64,000 nucleotides of DNA, taken from JAWPMT01 sp965601475 (GTDB lineage Bacteria > Bacteroidota > Bacteroidia > Cytophagales > Cyclobacteriaceae). The translations under genes and the position numbers were made by a program. The notes below the pieces were generated by a model. It saw only the letters and a list, made by a program, of their open reading frames with translations, made no database searches and was not told the DNA's origin. Below, piece after piece: positions 23,713-32,648 of this stretch (position 1 is its first letter; every line of letters starts with the position of its first letter). Location of the stretch: NCBI GenBank assembly GCA_965601475.1, contig OZ271832.1:5146001-5210000 (forward strand), given 5' to 3'.

Positions 23713-25051
23713 CAGTGACCTTTTTTGTTGCTGCGCGTTTCCTCACAATGGACTTGGAAAGTCGAAAGTACTGAACCAGCGGAATGTTGGAAGGACACAC
23801 GTAGGTGCATGATCCACATTCGAAGCAATCCATTAGGTGATGGTTTTCTGCCATTTCATCGTAAGCTTCAAACCTGGCTAATAACCCCAGTCTTGAGGGG
23901 TTCAGCGAGATGGGGCAAGCATCTATACATGCACCGCATCGAATGCAGGGATATACCTTGGATGGTCTGCTGGCTTCCTTCTGCGTAAATACCAAAATAC
24001 CTGAAGTCCCTTTGGTTAGGGAGATATCAAGGTTAGATACAGCCACACCCATCATTGGACCTCCCATATACACTTCGCTGGTGTTTTCGTCCGCCCCGAC
24101 TTCCTCAAGGACATACCTCAAGGGTGTGCCGATGGGAATGAGATAGTTACCCTTCTTCTTTACCGCAGGTCCTGTGATAGTCACTACCCGCTCCTGGATA
24201 CCCCTGCCGTAGGGAAGTAGCCGACCGATTTCGGCTGTTGTCGCTACATTGGTGACTATCGCGCCAACATCTGCCGGTAAGCCTCCGGAGGGTACTTCTC
24301 GTCCCAGGATGGCTGTGATGAGCATCTTTTCTGCTCCCTGAGGATACTTGACAGGTACGACGCTTATGTCAACTTCCAGGTCAGCGGGTAAGAGTTGTTG
24401 CAGGTGGTCTGCTGCATCTTGCTTGTTGGCCTCTATGCCAATAACGACATTGTCAATGCCCGTCGCCTTTTTGAGGTAGCGAATGCCCTGGAAAATATCT
24501 TCGGCCTGCTCAAGCATGACTCGGTGATCAGTCGTGAGATAAGGTTCACACTCAATACCATTGATGATGAGCGTGTCACAGACCTTGCCATCGGGGATCT
24601 TAAGCTTCACATGCGTAGGGAAGGCAGCACCACCCAGACCTACTATTCCCGCTTCCTGAATGGCTTTCAAGATAACTTCCGGACTGCTGTCAAGGTCAGT
24701 AGGAGTCCCTTCCTGCACCTCCTGGCCGGAGTAGGGGTGTGGTTCCAGGTAAATCCCCTGGCACATCTTCCCTGTGATCGTCGGGACGTTGCCGATTTTT
24801 CTGATTTTTCCGGAGGCCGGAGCATGCATGGGCACAGAGACATAGCCATCCGCCTCGGCCAGTAATTGTCCGCGATGAACTTCCTGTCCCTCGCGAACAA
24901 CGATCCTGGATGGAGCCCCAATGTGCTGTGCCATGGGGATGACCAATACGGGTGGAAATTGGAATTGCCTGATAGGTAGCTCCTTCGTATCATCCTTGCA
25001 TTCCGGAGGATGAATGCCGTTTTTGAAGGTCTTAGTCGCTAATCCCAACAC
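23702..25051 (-). CDS. rnfC: Rnf complex subunit C (NADH/FMN and Fe-S)
   Basis: A 449-residue cytoplasmic subunit. Residues about 40-90 form the lipoyl-like hairpin ('GQLLAEADGYVSVPMHAPAS'). 'EAGIVGLGGAAFPTHVKLK' near 137 is the NADH/FMN pocket region. Two C-terminal [4Fe-4S] motifs follow: 'CIRCGACIDACPISL' near 368 and 'CFECGSCTYVCPSNIP' near 408. It lacks the long Ala/Lys-rich tail of gamma-proteobacterial RnfC, giving a compact form. It starts 3 bases after the nifJ stop codon, which joins the PFOR and Rnf genes in one transcript. Confidence 0.95.
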   Translation of the reverse strand: MLGLATKTFKNGIHPPECKDDTKELPIRQFQFPPVLVIPMAQHIGAPSRIVVREGQEVHRGQLLAEADGYVSVPMHAPASGKIRKIGNVPTITGKMCQGIYLEPHPYSGQEVQEGTPTDLDSSPEVILKAIQEAGIVGLGGAAFPTHVKLKIPDGKVCDTLIINGIECEPYLTTDHRVMLEQAEDIFQGIRYLKKATGIDNVVIGIEANKQDAADHLQQLLPADLEVDISVVPVKYPQGAEKMLITAILGREVPSGGLPADVGAIVTNVATTAEIGRLLPYGRGIQERVVTITGPAVKKKGNYLIPIGTPLRYVLEEVGADENTSEVYMGGPMMGVAVSNLDISLTKGTSGILVFTQKEASRPSKVYPCIRCGACIDACPISLNPSRLGLLARFEAYDEMAENHHLMDCFECGSCTYVCPSNIPLVQYFRLSKSIVRKRAATKKVTDAS

Positions 25052-25054
25052 AGA

Positions 25055-28000
25055 TCAATTGAATTTTTCTGCCCGTTTGATCCATTTGTCAAGGTCCTTT
25101 TCCTGGCTGTTTCCCGGCAATCCTGGATGTATTACCTGAGCGGTACATTTCTCAGCCGCCTTGACCAGGTCGGAATACGGTCCGGCATTCGGATCCTTGA
25201 TGAATGCTTTCTTATCAGCATTGTACTCAAAGATCTTCGGATTGATCTTGATGCATTCGTCACATGCTGTACACTCTTCAGTTTCCAGCCATGGAGACAT
25301 GCCCGATTGCGTAGCTGTGTCCGCTGGTTCTGCTGATGAAGAAGTCTCTGGTGCGTCCAGTATGAGGCCCTCTATTTGGCCTCCTTCGCCTTCCACCATT
25401 TGCATCAACCCTTTGGCGATTTTGCCAATGACATCTTTGCGGACTGTCGCTTCCAAATCCTCTCCTTGGGGTTCCACCGGTTTGAAACCAGACATATCCC
25501 GCAACATGATCCAGAAATCTCGACGTTCTTCGCAGGACTCCACCATGGTTTTGTCCACCAGGACTCTATTGAGGTGTTGCTTCTTGTTTATGGCCCAGAT
25601 GAAAGGATATTTTCCCTCTCGGTCGCTTTCATCCATTTCCAGGAATTCGGAAAGTACCACCATGTTTTCGTTCCAGGTGTCCCTGGGGGCCTGGCGGAAA
25701 TGTTTCCTGAACCTGGCTTCTGTAATCGCAAAATCCGCAAAAGTCATCGCCACATCCATGGTTTTCAGGCGCCCATTCTCCATGTACTTGAGTTGGTATG
25801 TCGGCCAGGTGCCTTCCATATCGGGATTACCGCTGAGATCAAATGCTTCTTGGGCTGTTTTGCCCGCGTCAGGGTCGTACTTGAATATCGGATAAGCTCT
25901 GGACTCTACAGCCAGTTTAGCTTGATGTACGCCAAGGTCATCACCCACACCATGTTCTGGCTGGCAGGTGGTATAGAGATTGAAGAGTGCCGGCCTTCTT
26001 GCCAAGAGACCTTCGATGAATCCTTCGATCATCTGAGTCGTATTGGCCAGCGTCGCTTGCAGTACGTAAGTATTGCGGTGGGCCATGCCAATAAGGCCAA
26101 TCTCCTTCCTTGGTTCAGGTTTTCCTTTCCATACTTTGCCAAACTGGGCCATATCGGAGACCTGTCCAATGAATCCGGAGGTACAAGCCTGGCCACCTGT
26201 ATTGGAGTAGACTTGCGTATCCACCACGATGGCTTTGATGGGTTTACCACTAGCCATCATGCGACTGAGGTTTTGGAATCCGATGTCATACATGGCTCCA
26301 TCACCTCCTAGTGCTACGACAGGGGGACACAACTGCCATTCTTCATCCGTGAATTGATTCCAGTTGAAGTAGGTGAAGAAATCGTCGTGCTCTGATGAAT
26401 TGTACTTGCCTTCCAGCTCCAGTTCTGCTTTACGGATGGTTTTGAATCCATCAGCCATCTTGGCCATGTGTCCCTCAAATATGCCCATGGCGAGTGAAGG
26501 AGCATCCTGGAAGAGATGGTTGGCCCATGGGAATGGATAGGGGTTGAACGGATAGGTGCTACCCCAAACTGATGTACAGCCGGTGGCGTTCGTCATACCC
26601 ATATTGGATCTTCCCTGACCTGTGGATCCTTGTTCATATCTCCACTTCAGCTTTTTCAGTTTACCCAGCAATTGCGTCATATCCCGCAGCCAATCCTGAT
26701 CGATAGGTTCAGTACCATTGGCGGTTTCGATTTTGCTGGCGAGAGTGGATATGGTGAGGTCTCGATCCTGGGCGTCGGCGAGTATCTTGGCGAGCGCGTC
26801 GGCGTCGCTCACATCCACAGCACTCATCAACTTTGTCTGTATGTGTCGCTCAAGCCGCTTGGTCAAGTCATCGATTTTTTCGAGGTGTTGCTTCACGCGA
26901 GGTTGCATGAGCGCCTCTACCGTGGCCACAAACAGGTGAATAACCGATTTTTCAGAACAACCCAGACAGGCACCGTCGCCACTGGAGAAATTGAGGTAGG
27001 CCTCTTTGTTTAGCAGTATGGTCTCGAGGGGCCCTATCTTTTCTTCCAGGTTGTCAATTCGATTGTATTTCTCTGGTGTCGTGGGTAGGTCGCTCCAGAG
27101 ATCCCAGTCCTTTCGGAGTTTCGCTATAGTGCCATCTGTCTGGATTACTTTCTGCAATGCGTTGTCATCACAAACTTCGATGCACTCCATACACCCTTTG
27201 CAAGTATTTGGATTGATCGTGATGCTGAACAGGCCGCCATCTCCGGCATTTTTCTTCTCAGGTAGGTCGTAGTATGGCCTCGTTAGGGCAAATTGGAAAT
27301 CGCCCAATTCCTCTCGGAACCAGCCCATTTCCTCTGCAAGTTGTTGGTTGCCAGAGGTTTCAATTGCCTGGTCTATAGCATCTTGCATGAGGTTATTTAC
27401 CGTGGCACCATTCTTCTCACCGTTCAGTAGTTGGCGTATCTGTCCCTCCATTTGCCTCACGGCTTTAGGAAGTTGCTCCACCTTTTCATGGTTCTTTTTC
27501 ACGCGCTTGACCACTGTATCCAGCACATCTGAGAGTTCCGTAACCAGGCCTGGTATCGCCGTATCGGGACATACGGTATAGCAATCCCCGCAAGCCGTAC
27601 AATTGTTGGGTATCCACTCCGGGTGCTCAAACCGTATGCCGGTCATGTCCCTGAAAAGGGCAGAAGTTGCCGGCATCACACTCAGGCCAATAAATGGGTC
27701 AGTGAGATTGTCTGTACCCATGCCTTTCTGGTAGAAGTTTCCGGTTTGTTCCCAGAAGCGATGAATGTCGGAAAGCTTGGATTCGCTTTGGGGATTGCTT
27801 TTGAGCATGGAAGGTATGGGGAGCTCTACAGCGCCTTTGGAAGTATGACCATTGGCATCAGAAAGTGCTTTGTTTTTGATTTCGTGCACTTCGTCAAAAC
27901 CCCTTCTCACCACGCGCATGTTGTCGTCCACTACTCGCTGACCTTTGGCTCCGAATTTCTTTTGAAGTTGATCTTCAATGGCCTTCAGTAGCGAAGCTTC

Positions 28001-29956
28001 GGAGAGCCCAGTCTGTTTCATCAAGGGTGAGGCTGCAAAAAACGCACCTTGGAAGGCAATTCCCTGCATTCTCAATTGCAGCTCAGGGTCAGTTGCTTCT
28101 TCCCGGGCAATTTTGAATCCATCAATGTAGAAGACATGTATATCTTGGTCGATGATGAGCTTCTGATAGTGCTTTGGTATTTCCGCCCAAACGTCATCCG
28201 GCTTGGTCTTATCGCTTTGTATGATGAATGACCCGCCTTTCTTCAGACCTGCCAGCGCATTGGTGTGCTTGAATACATTAGGGTCCGGTGAGAGTACCAC
28301 GTCTACGAAGAAGTATTCGCAGTTCATTCGAATAGGTTCCGGAGCGGCAGAAAGATAGTATGTCGTCGGTTGACCTTTCTTCTCTGATCCGTACTTGGGA
28401 TTGGCTTTGATATCATAGTCCAGTAGATCGAACAAGGTCATTGCCAGGTTTTTGCCTGTAGTGATTGCTCCCCAGCCACCAATAGAGTGGAACCTTACGG
28501 TAATGGCCTCTTTGGGCATCAGGTTGGGATTCTCTGAGCCGTGGACAGCCAACTCCTTCACATGAGGGTAGGCGTCGGAAATGGTTTCCTGGTAGCTTCG
28601 TTGTTTTGGTGTGAACGGATTGTCACGGACAAAATCGATGCTGAGATAGAATTGTTTTTTGTGCTTGCCTTCGGGAAGCATGTTCTCGATGGCGCCGACA
28701 ATACCTTCGGCTTGCAAGTCCCGACTACCCATACCGAAAGAGCCGGAGTAGAGTTTGGGGATGTCGGAAGGTTTGTAAACTTCCAGCTCAGGGTAGGGCA
28801 GATCGCCTTTCGCTGTGCCATTCTCCAGGCACTTCGTTACTACACTGCGGAGTTCCCTGGTTATTGGAGGATCTACGGCCAATGGTTGATCCAGTCTTTC
28901 CAGGATCGTGACGGCTTTCTTGCCTTTGATGATTTGCGAGAGCATGTCTCCGGGGAAGGGTCGGAACATGACCAGGTCGACAACGCCCACTTTGATCTTC
29001 CGCTTCTTCCTCAGGTAGTCGACCACGGCTTCAGTACTTGGAATAAGACTGCCTTGTCCTAAGATGAGGTAGTCTGCATCGTCAGCTTTGTAGGTCATCA
29101 CTCTGGCATACTTACGTCCTGTCAGGTCGTAGAACTCATGAAAGGCCTTATCTGCGATCTCTGCGATATGATCAAAGAAGAAAGGTCTTTGTGCGGCGAC
29201 GCTCTGCATGTAGGCATCCTGATTTTGGACAATACCTGCCATCATCGGGTTGTCAACATCCCATACTTCCGGGATCCGCCTTCGGGTTTCACCGTAAATG
29301 ATGCGCTGGGCAGGAGTGGGAGTGGCAATGATATCATCAGGTCTACCCAGAAACTCCTTGATGAGCTCGCGTTCAGGAAGGTTGAGGGATTCAATCAAAT
29401 GTGTAGTTAGGAAGCCATCCTGTGCAATGACACCAGGGTTGAGTGCTTGTTCTGCAATTTTGTGAGCAAGAATATTGAGGTCTGCAACGTGTTGGGCGTT
29501 CTTGGCGAAAAGTTGGAAGAATCCGGTGTCGTCAATGGCGTGATAGTCGTCATGTCCGGCATGCACGTTCAGGGTACTCTTGGTGATGGCCCGGGCGCCA
29601 ATGTTCAAAACATAAGTGAGGCGTTTGCCGACTGCCGCATACAAGGACTCATGCATATAGGCAATACCTTGACCAGAAGAGAAGTTGGCTGCGCGCTGTC
29701 CGGTCATGGAGAGCCCGGCGGTGACTGCGGCTGCAGCGTGTTCCCCTTCAGGTTCGATGAATATTAGTGGTCGGTCTGAAATATTGAGATGACCTCTGGC
29801 GGCCTCCTCTGCCCAGTACTCACCCATTTGGGTTGAAGGTGTGATGGGATAGGCTCCCGCGGCGTCGGAAGATTCACGCTCACACATGATTGCTGCGGTG
29901 TTGCCGTCCATGGCTACGCGGCGACCGGGATATTTTGGTTCCTTTGATTTTGACAT
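25055..29956 (-). CDS. nifJ: Oversized pyruvate:ferredoxin (flavodoxin) oxidoreductase
   Basis: A 1633-residue enzyme, against about 1170-1200 for usual single-chain PFOR. In order: TPP-binding pyrimidine domain with 'AAGAYPITPSTQMGEYWAEE' (about 30-250), domain II (280-410), gamma domain ('RFHSIGGWGAITTGKNLAM', about 485-680), two [4Fe-4S] motifs 'CTACGDCYTVCP' (about 785) and 'CKGCMECIEVCD' (about 919), the proximal cluster 'GACLGCSEKS' (about 995), then the TPP domain 'ALGGDGAMYDIGFQNL' (about 1214) and 'SNTGGQACTSG'. Helical inserts of roughly 70-100 residues separate the Fe-S motifs and follow CLGC. The extra C-terminal part adds a single-cluster ferredoxin module 'CTACDECIKINPKIFEY' (about 1560). 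It oxidises pyruvate or another 2-oxoacid with CoA and reduces ferredoxin. First gene of the rnf operon. Confidence 0.93.
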   Translation of the reverse strand: MSKSKEPKYPGRRVAMDGNTAAIMCERESSDAAGAYPITPSTQMGEYWAEEAARGHLNISDRPLIFIEPEGEHAAAAVTAGLSMTGQRAANFSSGQGIAYMHESLYAAVGKRLTYVLNIGARAITKSTLNVHAGHDDYHAIDDTGFFQLFAKNAQHVADLNILAHKIAEQALNPGVIAQDGFLTTHLIESLNLPERELIKEFLGRPDDIIATPTPAQRIIYGETRRRIPEVWDVDNPMMAGIVQNQDAYMQSVAAQRPFFFDHIAEIADKAFHEFYDLTGRKYARVMTYKADDADYLILGQGSLIPSTEAVVDYLRKKRKIKVGVVDLVMFRPFPGDMLSQIIKGKKAVTILERLDQPLAVDPPITRELRSVVTKCLENGTAKGDLPYPELEVYKPSDIPKLYSGSFGMGSRDLQAEGIVGAIENMLPEGKHKKQFYLSIDFVRDNPFTPKQRSYQETISDAYPHVKELAVHGSENPNLMPKEAITVRFHSIGGWGAITTGKNLAMTLFDLLDYDIKANPKYGSEKKGQPTTYYLSAAPEPIRMNCEYFFVDVVLSPDPNVFKHTNALAGLKKGGSFIIQSDKTKPDDVWAEIPKHYQKLIIDQDIHVFYIDGFKIAREEATDPELQLRMQGIAFQGAFFAASPLMKQTGLSEASLLKAIEDQLQKKFGAKGQRVVDDNMRVVRRGFDEVHEIKNKALSDANGHTSKGAVELPIPSMLKSNPQSESKLSDIHRFWEQTGNFYQKGMGTDNLTDPFIGLSVMPATSALFRDMTGIRFEHPEWIPNNCTACGDCYTVCPDTAIPGLVTELSDVLDTVVKRVKKNHEKVEQLPKAVRQMEGQIRQLLNGEKNGATVNNLMQDAIDQAIETSGNQQLAEEMGWFREELGDFQFALTRPYYDLPEKKNAGDGGLFSITINPNTCKGCMECIEVCDDNALQKVIQTDGTIAKLRKDWDLWSDLPTTPEKYNRIDNLEEKIGPLETILLNKEAYLNFSSGDGACLGCSEKSVIHLFVATVEALMQPRVKQHLEKIDDLTKRLERHIQTKLMSAVDVSDADALAKILADAQDRDLTISTLASKIETANGTEPIDQDWLRDMTQLLGKLKKLKWRYEQGSTGQGRSNMGMTNATGCTSVWGSTYPFNPYPFPWANHLFQDAPSLAMGIFEGHMAKMADGFKTIRKAELELEGKYNSSEHDDFFTYFNWNQFTDEEWQLCPPVVALGGDGAMYDIGFQNLSRMMASGKPIKAIVVDTQVYSNTGGQACTSGFIGQVSDMAQFGKVWKGKPEPRKEIGLIGMAHRNTYVLQATLANTTQMIEGFIEGLLARRPALFNLYTTCQPEHGVGDDLGVHQAKLAVESRAYPIFKYDPDAGKTAQEAFDLSGNPDMEGTWPTYQLKYMENGRLKTMDVAMTFADFAITEARFRKHFRQAPRDTWNENMVVLSEFLEMDESDREGKYPFIWAINKKQHLNRVLVDKTMVESCEERRDFWIMLRDMSGFKPVEPQGEDLEATVRKDVIGKIAKGLMQMVEGEGGQIEGLILDAPETSSSAEPADTATQSGMSPWLETEECTACDECIKINPKIFEYNADKKAFIKDPNAGPYSDLVKAAEKCTAQVIHPGLPGNSQEKDLDKWIKRAEKFN

Positions 29957-30008
29957 GATGAAGTTACCTTAGATTGACAATGATGATTGTGGCATCCGAA
30001 CTGCTATT

Positions 30009-30371
30009 TCAGTTCTGAGTCACCAGGTTCCGCGTTTTTTCAGCTATTGACACAAAGTCGTTGGCAGTGTCCAGATTCATCCAGATGTCCTCCGTTTCGG
30101 TAGGATGGAATAAAGGGTGAAGATGCAATTCCTGGAATCGGGGATCTACTTCCCGGCAGTAGGCGAGCATTTCGGCAAGTTCTTTTCTGCCTTTGACTTT
30201 CTTGCCGTGCTTCAACAAAAACGCCTGCAAATAGGCTGAAACTGATTTGTAGGCGTTCTCACAGATGCTATAGGGAACAACATCTTCTTCTGGTTTACAC
30301 AAGCCCTCCCTTGCGCTGGCCAGGCACAATTCGGCCTTATTTAATGCATCATTGATTTCGAGCTCTCCCAT
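30009..30371 (-). CDS. HEPN-like small protein
   Basis: A 120-residue all-helical protein. 'ALNKAELCLASAREGLC', 'CENAYKSVSAYLQAFLLKHG' and a final 'NDFVSIAEKTRNLV' resemble HEPN domains that pair with nucleotidyltransferases. The catalytic R(x4-6)H motif of toxic HEPN RNases is not evident, and no nucleotidyltransferase partner is adjacent. It lies 52 bases upstream of nifJ on the same strand. It may be the first gene of the nifJ-rnf transcript or a separate unit. Confidence 0.6.
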   Translation of the reverse strand: MGELEINDALNKAELCLASAREGLCKPEEDVVPYSICENAYKSVSAYLQAFLLKHGKKVKGRKELAEMLAYCREVDPRFQELHLHPLFHPTETEDIWMNLDTANDFVSIAEKTRNLVTQN

Positions 30372-30510
30372 TTTTGCTTCATTTGGTAATTGAAGCCCAA
30401 GCTATCGCGAGTAGGGTCAGTAGCTTATGAGGAGTATCAAATGGTGGGGTGATTTCTGTCAAATACTGGCACAAGAAGTGCTAGCCGGGCAGGAATCCTG
30501 GCAGTACGTA

Positions 30511-31044
30511 TTACTGATTGCGGAGGTGATGCACATGCTCCCGAATCTGATCGATTTTTTTGGTAACATGATGTACATAGCGACCAAGTTCGACCTCCAG
30601 GATATAGACCCTGTTGTCATAGGATCCTACACCGGTGTCTTTTCTCAAGTCGTCGCTGTGAAGTTCAAGATCCTCGCTTTCCATGCATTCCTCGTGTAAG
30701 AAATGGACGAAGTTTTTGGTGGTATATTTTGATTCAAACTCTTCGATGTCCCGAAGCGTCTTTTGAATTTCATGATCGTGAGAGCCGCGTCTGCTTGCGG
30801 TAACTAGCCGATCATAAAGTAGGGAGTCCAGGTGATGGATTTCCTTGAAAAGATTGATTGTGGCGAACCTGTATTCCTTGTCCTGACAAAATTCGATCAG
30901 ACCCTCATAGGATGAGAGTTTCTCCGCTTCGACGTCCCACGCATAAGTGAGGTCGTCTATTTGCTCATCTATGCGCTGACCAAATCCAACAGTTGATATG
31001 AAAAACGCAAAAAATACAGACGCTATGAACAGAGGCTTTTTCAT
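30511..31044 (-). CDS. Exported helical protein, unknown
   Basis: A protein of about 177 residues. Signal peptide MKKPLFIASVFFAFFISTVG, cut near FGQ; this fixes the start at 31044 rather than the frame opening at 31080. The mature part is acidic and helical, rich in His near the C-terminus ('RYVHHVTKKIDQIREHVHHL'), which could bind metal but matches no family I know. It is flanked by a 139-base gap to the HEPN-like gene and a 134-base gap to the M20 gene. Confidence 0.65.
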   Translation of the reverse strand: MKKPLFIASVFFAFFISTVGFGQRIDEQIDDLTYAWDVEAEKLSSYEGLIEFCQDKEYRFATINLFKEIHHLDSLLYDRLVTASRRGSHDHEIQKTLRDIEEFESKYTTKNFVHFLHEECMESEDLELHSDDLRKDTGVGSYDNRVYILEVELGRYVHHVTKKIDQIREHVHHLRNQ

Positions 31045-31178
31045 CTTCACTAACAATTCTAATTCCTGCATGGCTCCCAAACCAATTAAGGGGCATTTTC
31101 CTGAAGAAAACGCGTTCTATGAGGAAAAAGTGTATGTGAACTAAAACGGCTTAGCCTGGAAACGGATTTCTGATCAAG

Positions 31179-32603
31179 TCATTTTCGATAATCCAAAGCA
31201 GGCGCCCGGTCTCCAATGAGGGCTTCGTAATTGAAATCAGCACCTCTGTTGGATTGGAATTCGTCCCTGGCCTGTTCAAGCAGCGCCGCATCCGACATCA
31301 GGTCAGCGGCACTTAGCGCAATGACTTTTGTAGCTACTTCCATGCCTTTGATTCCAATGGATGTTCCACCCGCAGCAACGGCCTGCCATGAATGGGCGGC
31401 CGTCCCTGGCACCCATGTAGCTGTATTCAGTCCAGCCGTAGGTACGGTCCAGCTCACATCACCCACATCTGTAGATGCCTTCACTACCCGGTATTCATAG
31501 GGACCGATGTCAATGGTTGAACTGAGTGGCCGGGCACTCTTACCCAGTGTCTTGGAAATGCCTTCGGCGAAAGCCTTTTCTTCATCGGTGTACGTGAATC
31601 CACCCACAGTTTTTAGGTTATTGTAGACGAGTTTTTGCATGACATCATTGGTAAGGACATTGTAGACCCCTCCGGTTACTTCAATTTTGACCTCCGTGTC
31701 GGTTCCAAGGGCAGCACCTTTGGCTGCATTCTCCAATCTTTGCCACAGGGATTTCACTTCCTGAGGGTCCGGATGTCGGACATAGTAATAGACTTCAGCA
31801 AAGTCAGGGACTACATTGGGGGCACTGCCACCTTTTGTAATGACGTAGTGAATTCTTGTGTCTTCGGTGGTGTGCTCCCGCATCATGTTCACCATGTGGT
31901 TCATCGCTTCTACTCCATCAAGCGCTGATCTTCCGCGTTCTGGGGCACCTGAGGCATGTGCGGAGACTCCATAAAACCGGAATTTGCCGGTCTTGTTGGC
32001 AAGTGTTGTAAAAGGACTGGCGCCATTGCCGCTGGCAGGATGCCAGTGTAAGACGGCATCAACTTCATCAAACAGCCCTTCCCGAACCATATAAACCTTG
32101 CCGGAACCACCTTCCTCAGCCGGGGTACCGAAAAATTTGATTGTGCCGTTGATGTTATTGTTGGTCATCCAGTCTTTAACCGCAATAGCTGCTGCGGCTG
32201 AAGCTACACCAAAGAGGTGATGACCGCAGGCGTGCCCCGGGCCTTCTTCGATTATGGGCTCCTTGTTGGGAAGGGCCTTTTGCGAAAGTCCGGGAAGGGC
32301 ATCAAACTCTCCGAGGATACCAATGGTAGGTGCTCCTTCGCCGTAGGAAGCTACAAACGCTGTTGGGATGCCAGCAACGCCTGATTCAATCGTGAAACCA
32401 GCTTCTATGAGTAGACGCTGCAATATTTTCGTGCTTTCGTATTCCTGATAGCCTACTTCGGCCAGGTCCCAAATTTTCAAGGCAGCTTCCTCGTAGCTAT
32501 CGAGATTGTCGGTAATATTTCGAAGAATCTGCTCCTGGGCTGATTGGCCGAACAGCATTATGGGCGCGCAAAGAAAGGGGAGGAGGAATCGAAATCGTAA
32601 CAT
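31179..32603 (-). CDS. Exported M20 amidohydrolase (AbgB/HipO-like)
   Basis: A protein of about 474 residues. The start at 32603 gives a signal peptide (MLRFRFLLPFLCAPIMLFG); the frame extends to 32648. Metal-site motifs of the M20D group are visible: 'GHACGHHLFGVASAAA' (about 125), the glutamate pair in 'FGTPAEEGGSGK' (about 160), 'AVLHWHPASGNGA' (about 188) and 'HSWQAVAAGG' near the end. A dimerisation lid domain lies between about 200 and 320. The family removes acyl or aminobenzoyl groups from amino acids. The closest type is AbgB-like p-aminobenzoyl-glutamate hydrolase, but substrate is not fixed by sequence. Confidence 0.88.
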   Translation of the reverse strand: MLRFRFLLPFLCAPIMLFGQSAQEQILRNITDNLDSYEEAALKIWDLAEVGYQEYESTKILQRLLIEAGFTIESGVAGIPTAFVASYGEGAPTIGILGEFDALPGLSQKALPNKEPIIEEGPGHACGHHLFGVASAAAAIAVKDWMTNNNINGTIKFFGTPAEEGGSGKVYMVREGLFDEVDAVLHWHPASGNGASPFTTLANKTGKFRFYGVSAHASGAPERGRSALDGVEAMNHMVNMMREHTTEDTRIHYVITKGGSAPNVVPDFAEVYYYVRHPDPQEVKSLWQRLENAAKGAALGTDTEVKIEVTGGVYNVLTNDVMQKLVYNNLKTVGGFTYTDEEKAFAEGISKTLGKSARPLSSTIDIGPYEYRVVKASTDVGDVSWTVPTAGLNTATWVPGTAAHSWQAVAAGGTSIGIKGMEVATKVIALSAADLMSDAALLEQARDEFQSNRGADFNYEALIGDRAPALDYRK

Positions 32604-32648
32604 GGATAGGAGTTTGATGATCTGATAAAGATAATTCGACAAGTGCAA

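Noticed and set aside
18807..25051. Na+-translocating NADH:quinone reductase (Nqr) instead of Rnf
   Set aside because: The set includes RnfB with several ferredoxin clusters and an RnfC with two [4Fe-4S] motifs, and it lacks NqrF; this is Rnf.
25161..26311. Long plus-strand ORFs opposite nifJ (244 and 311 residues)
   Set aside because: They lie wholly within the strongly recognised nifJ coding sequence, have no domain signatures and are antisense shadows.
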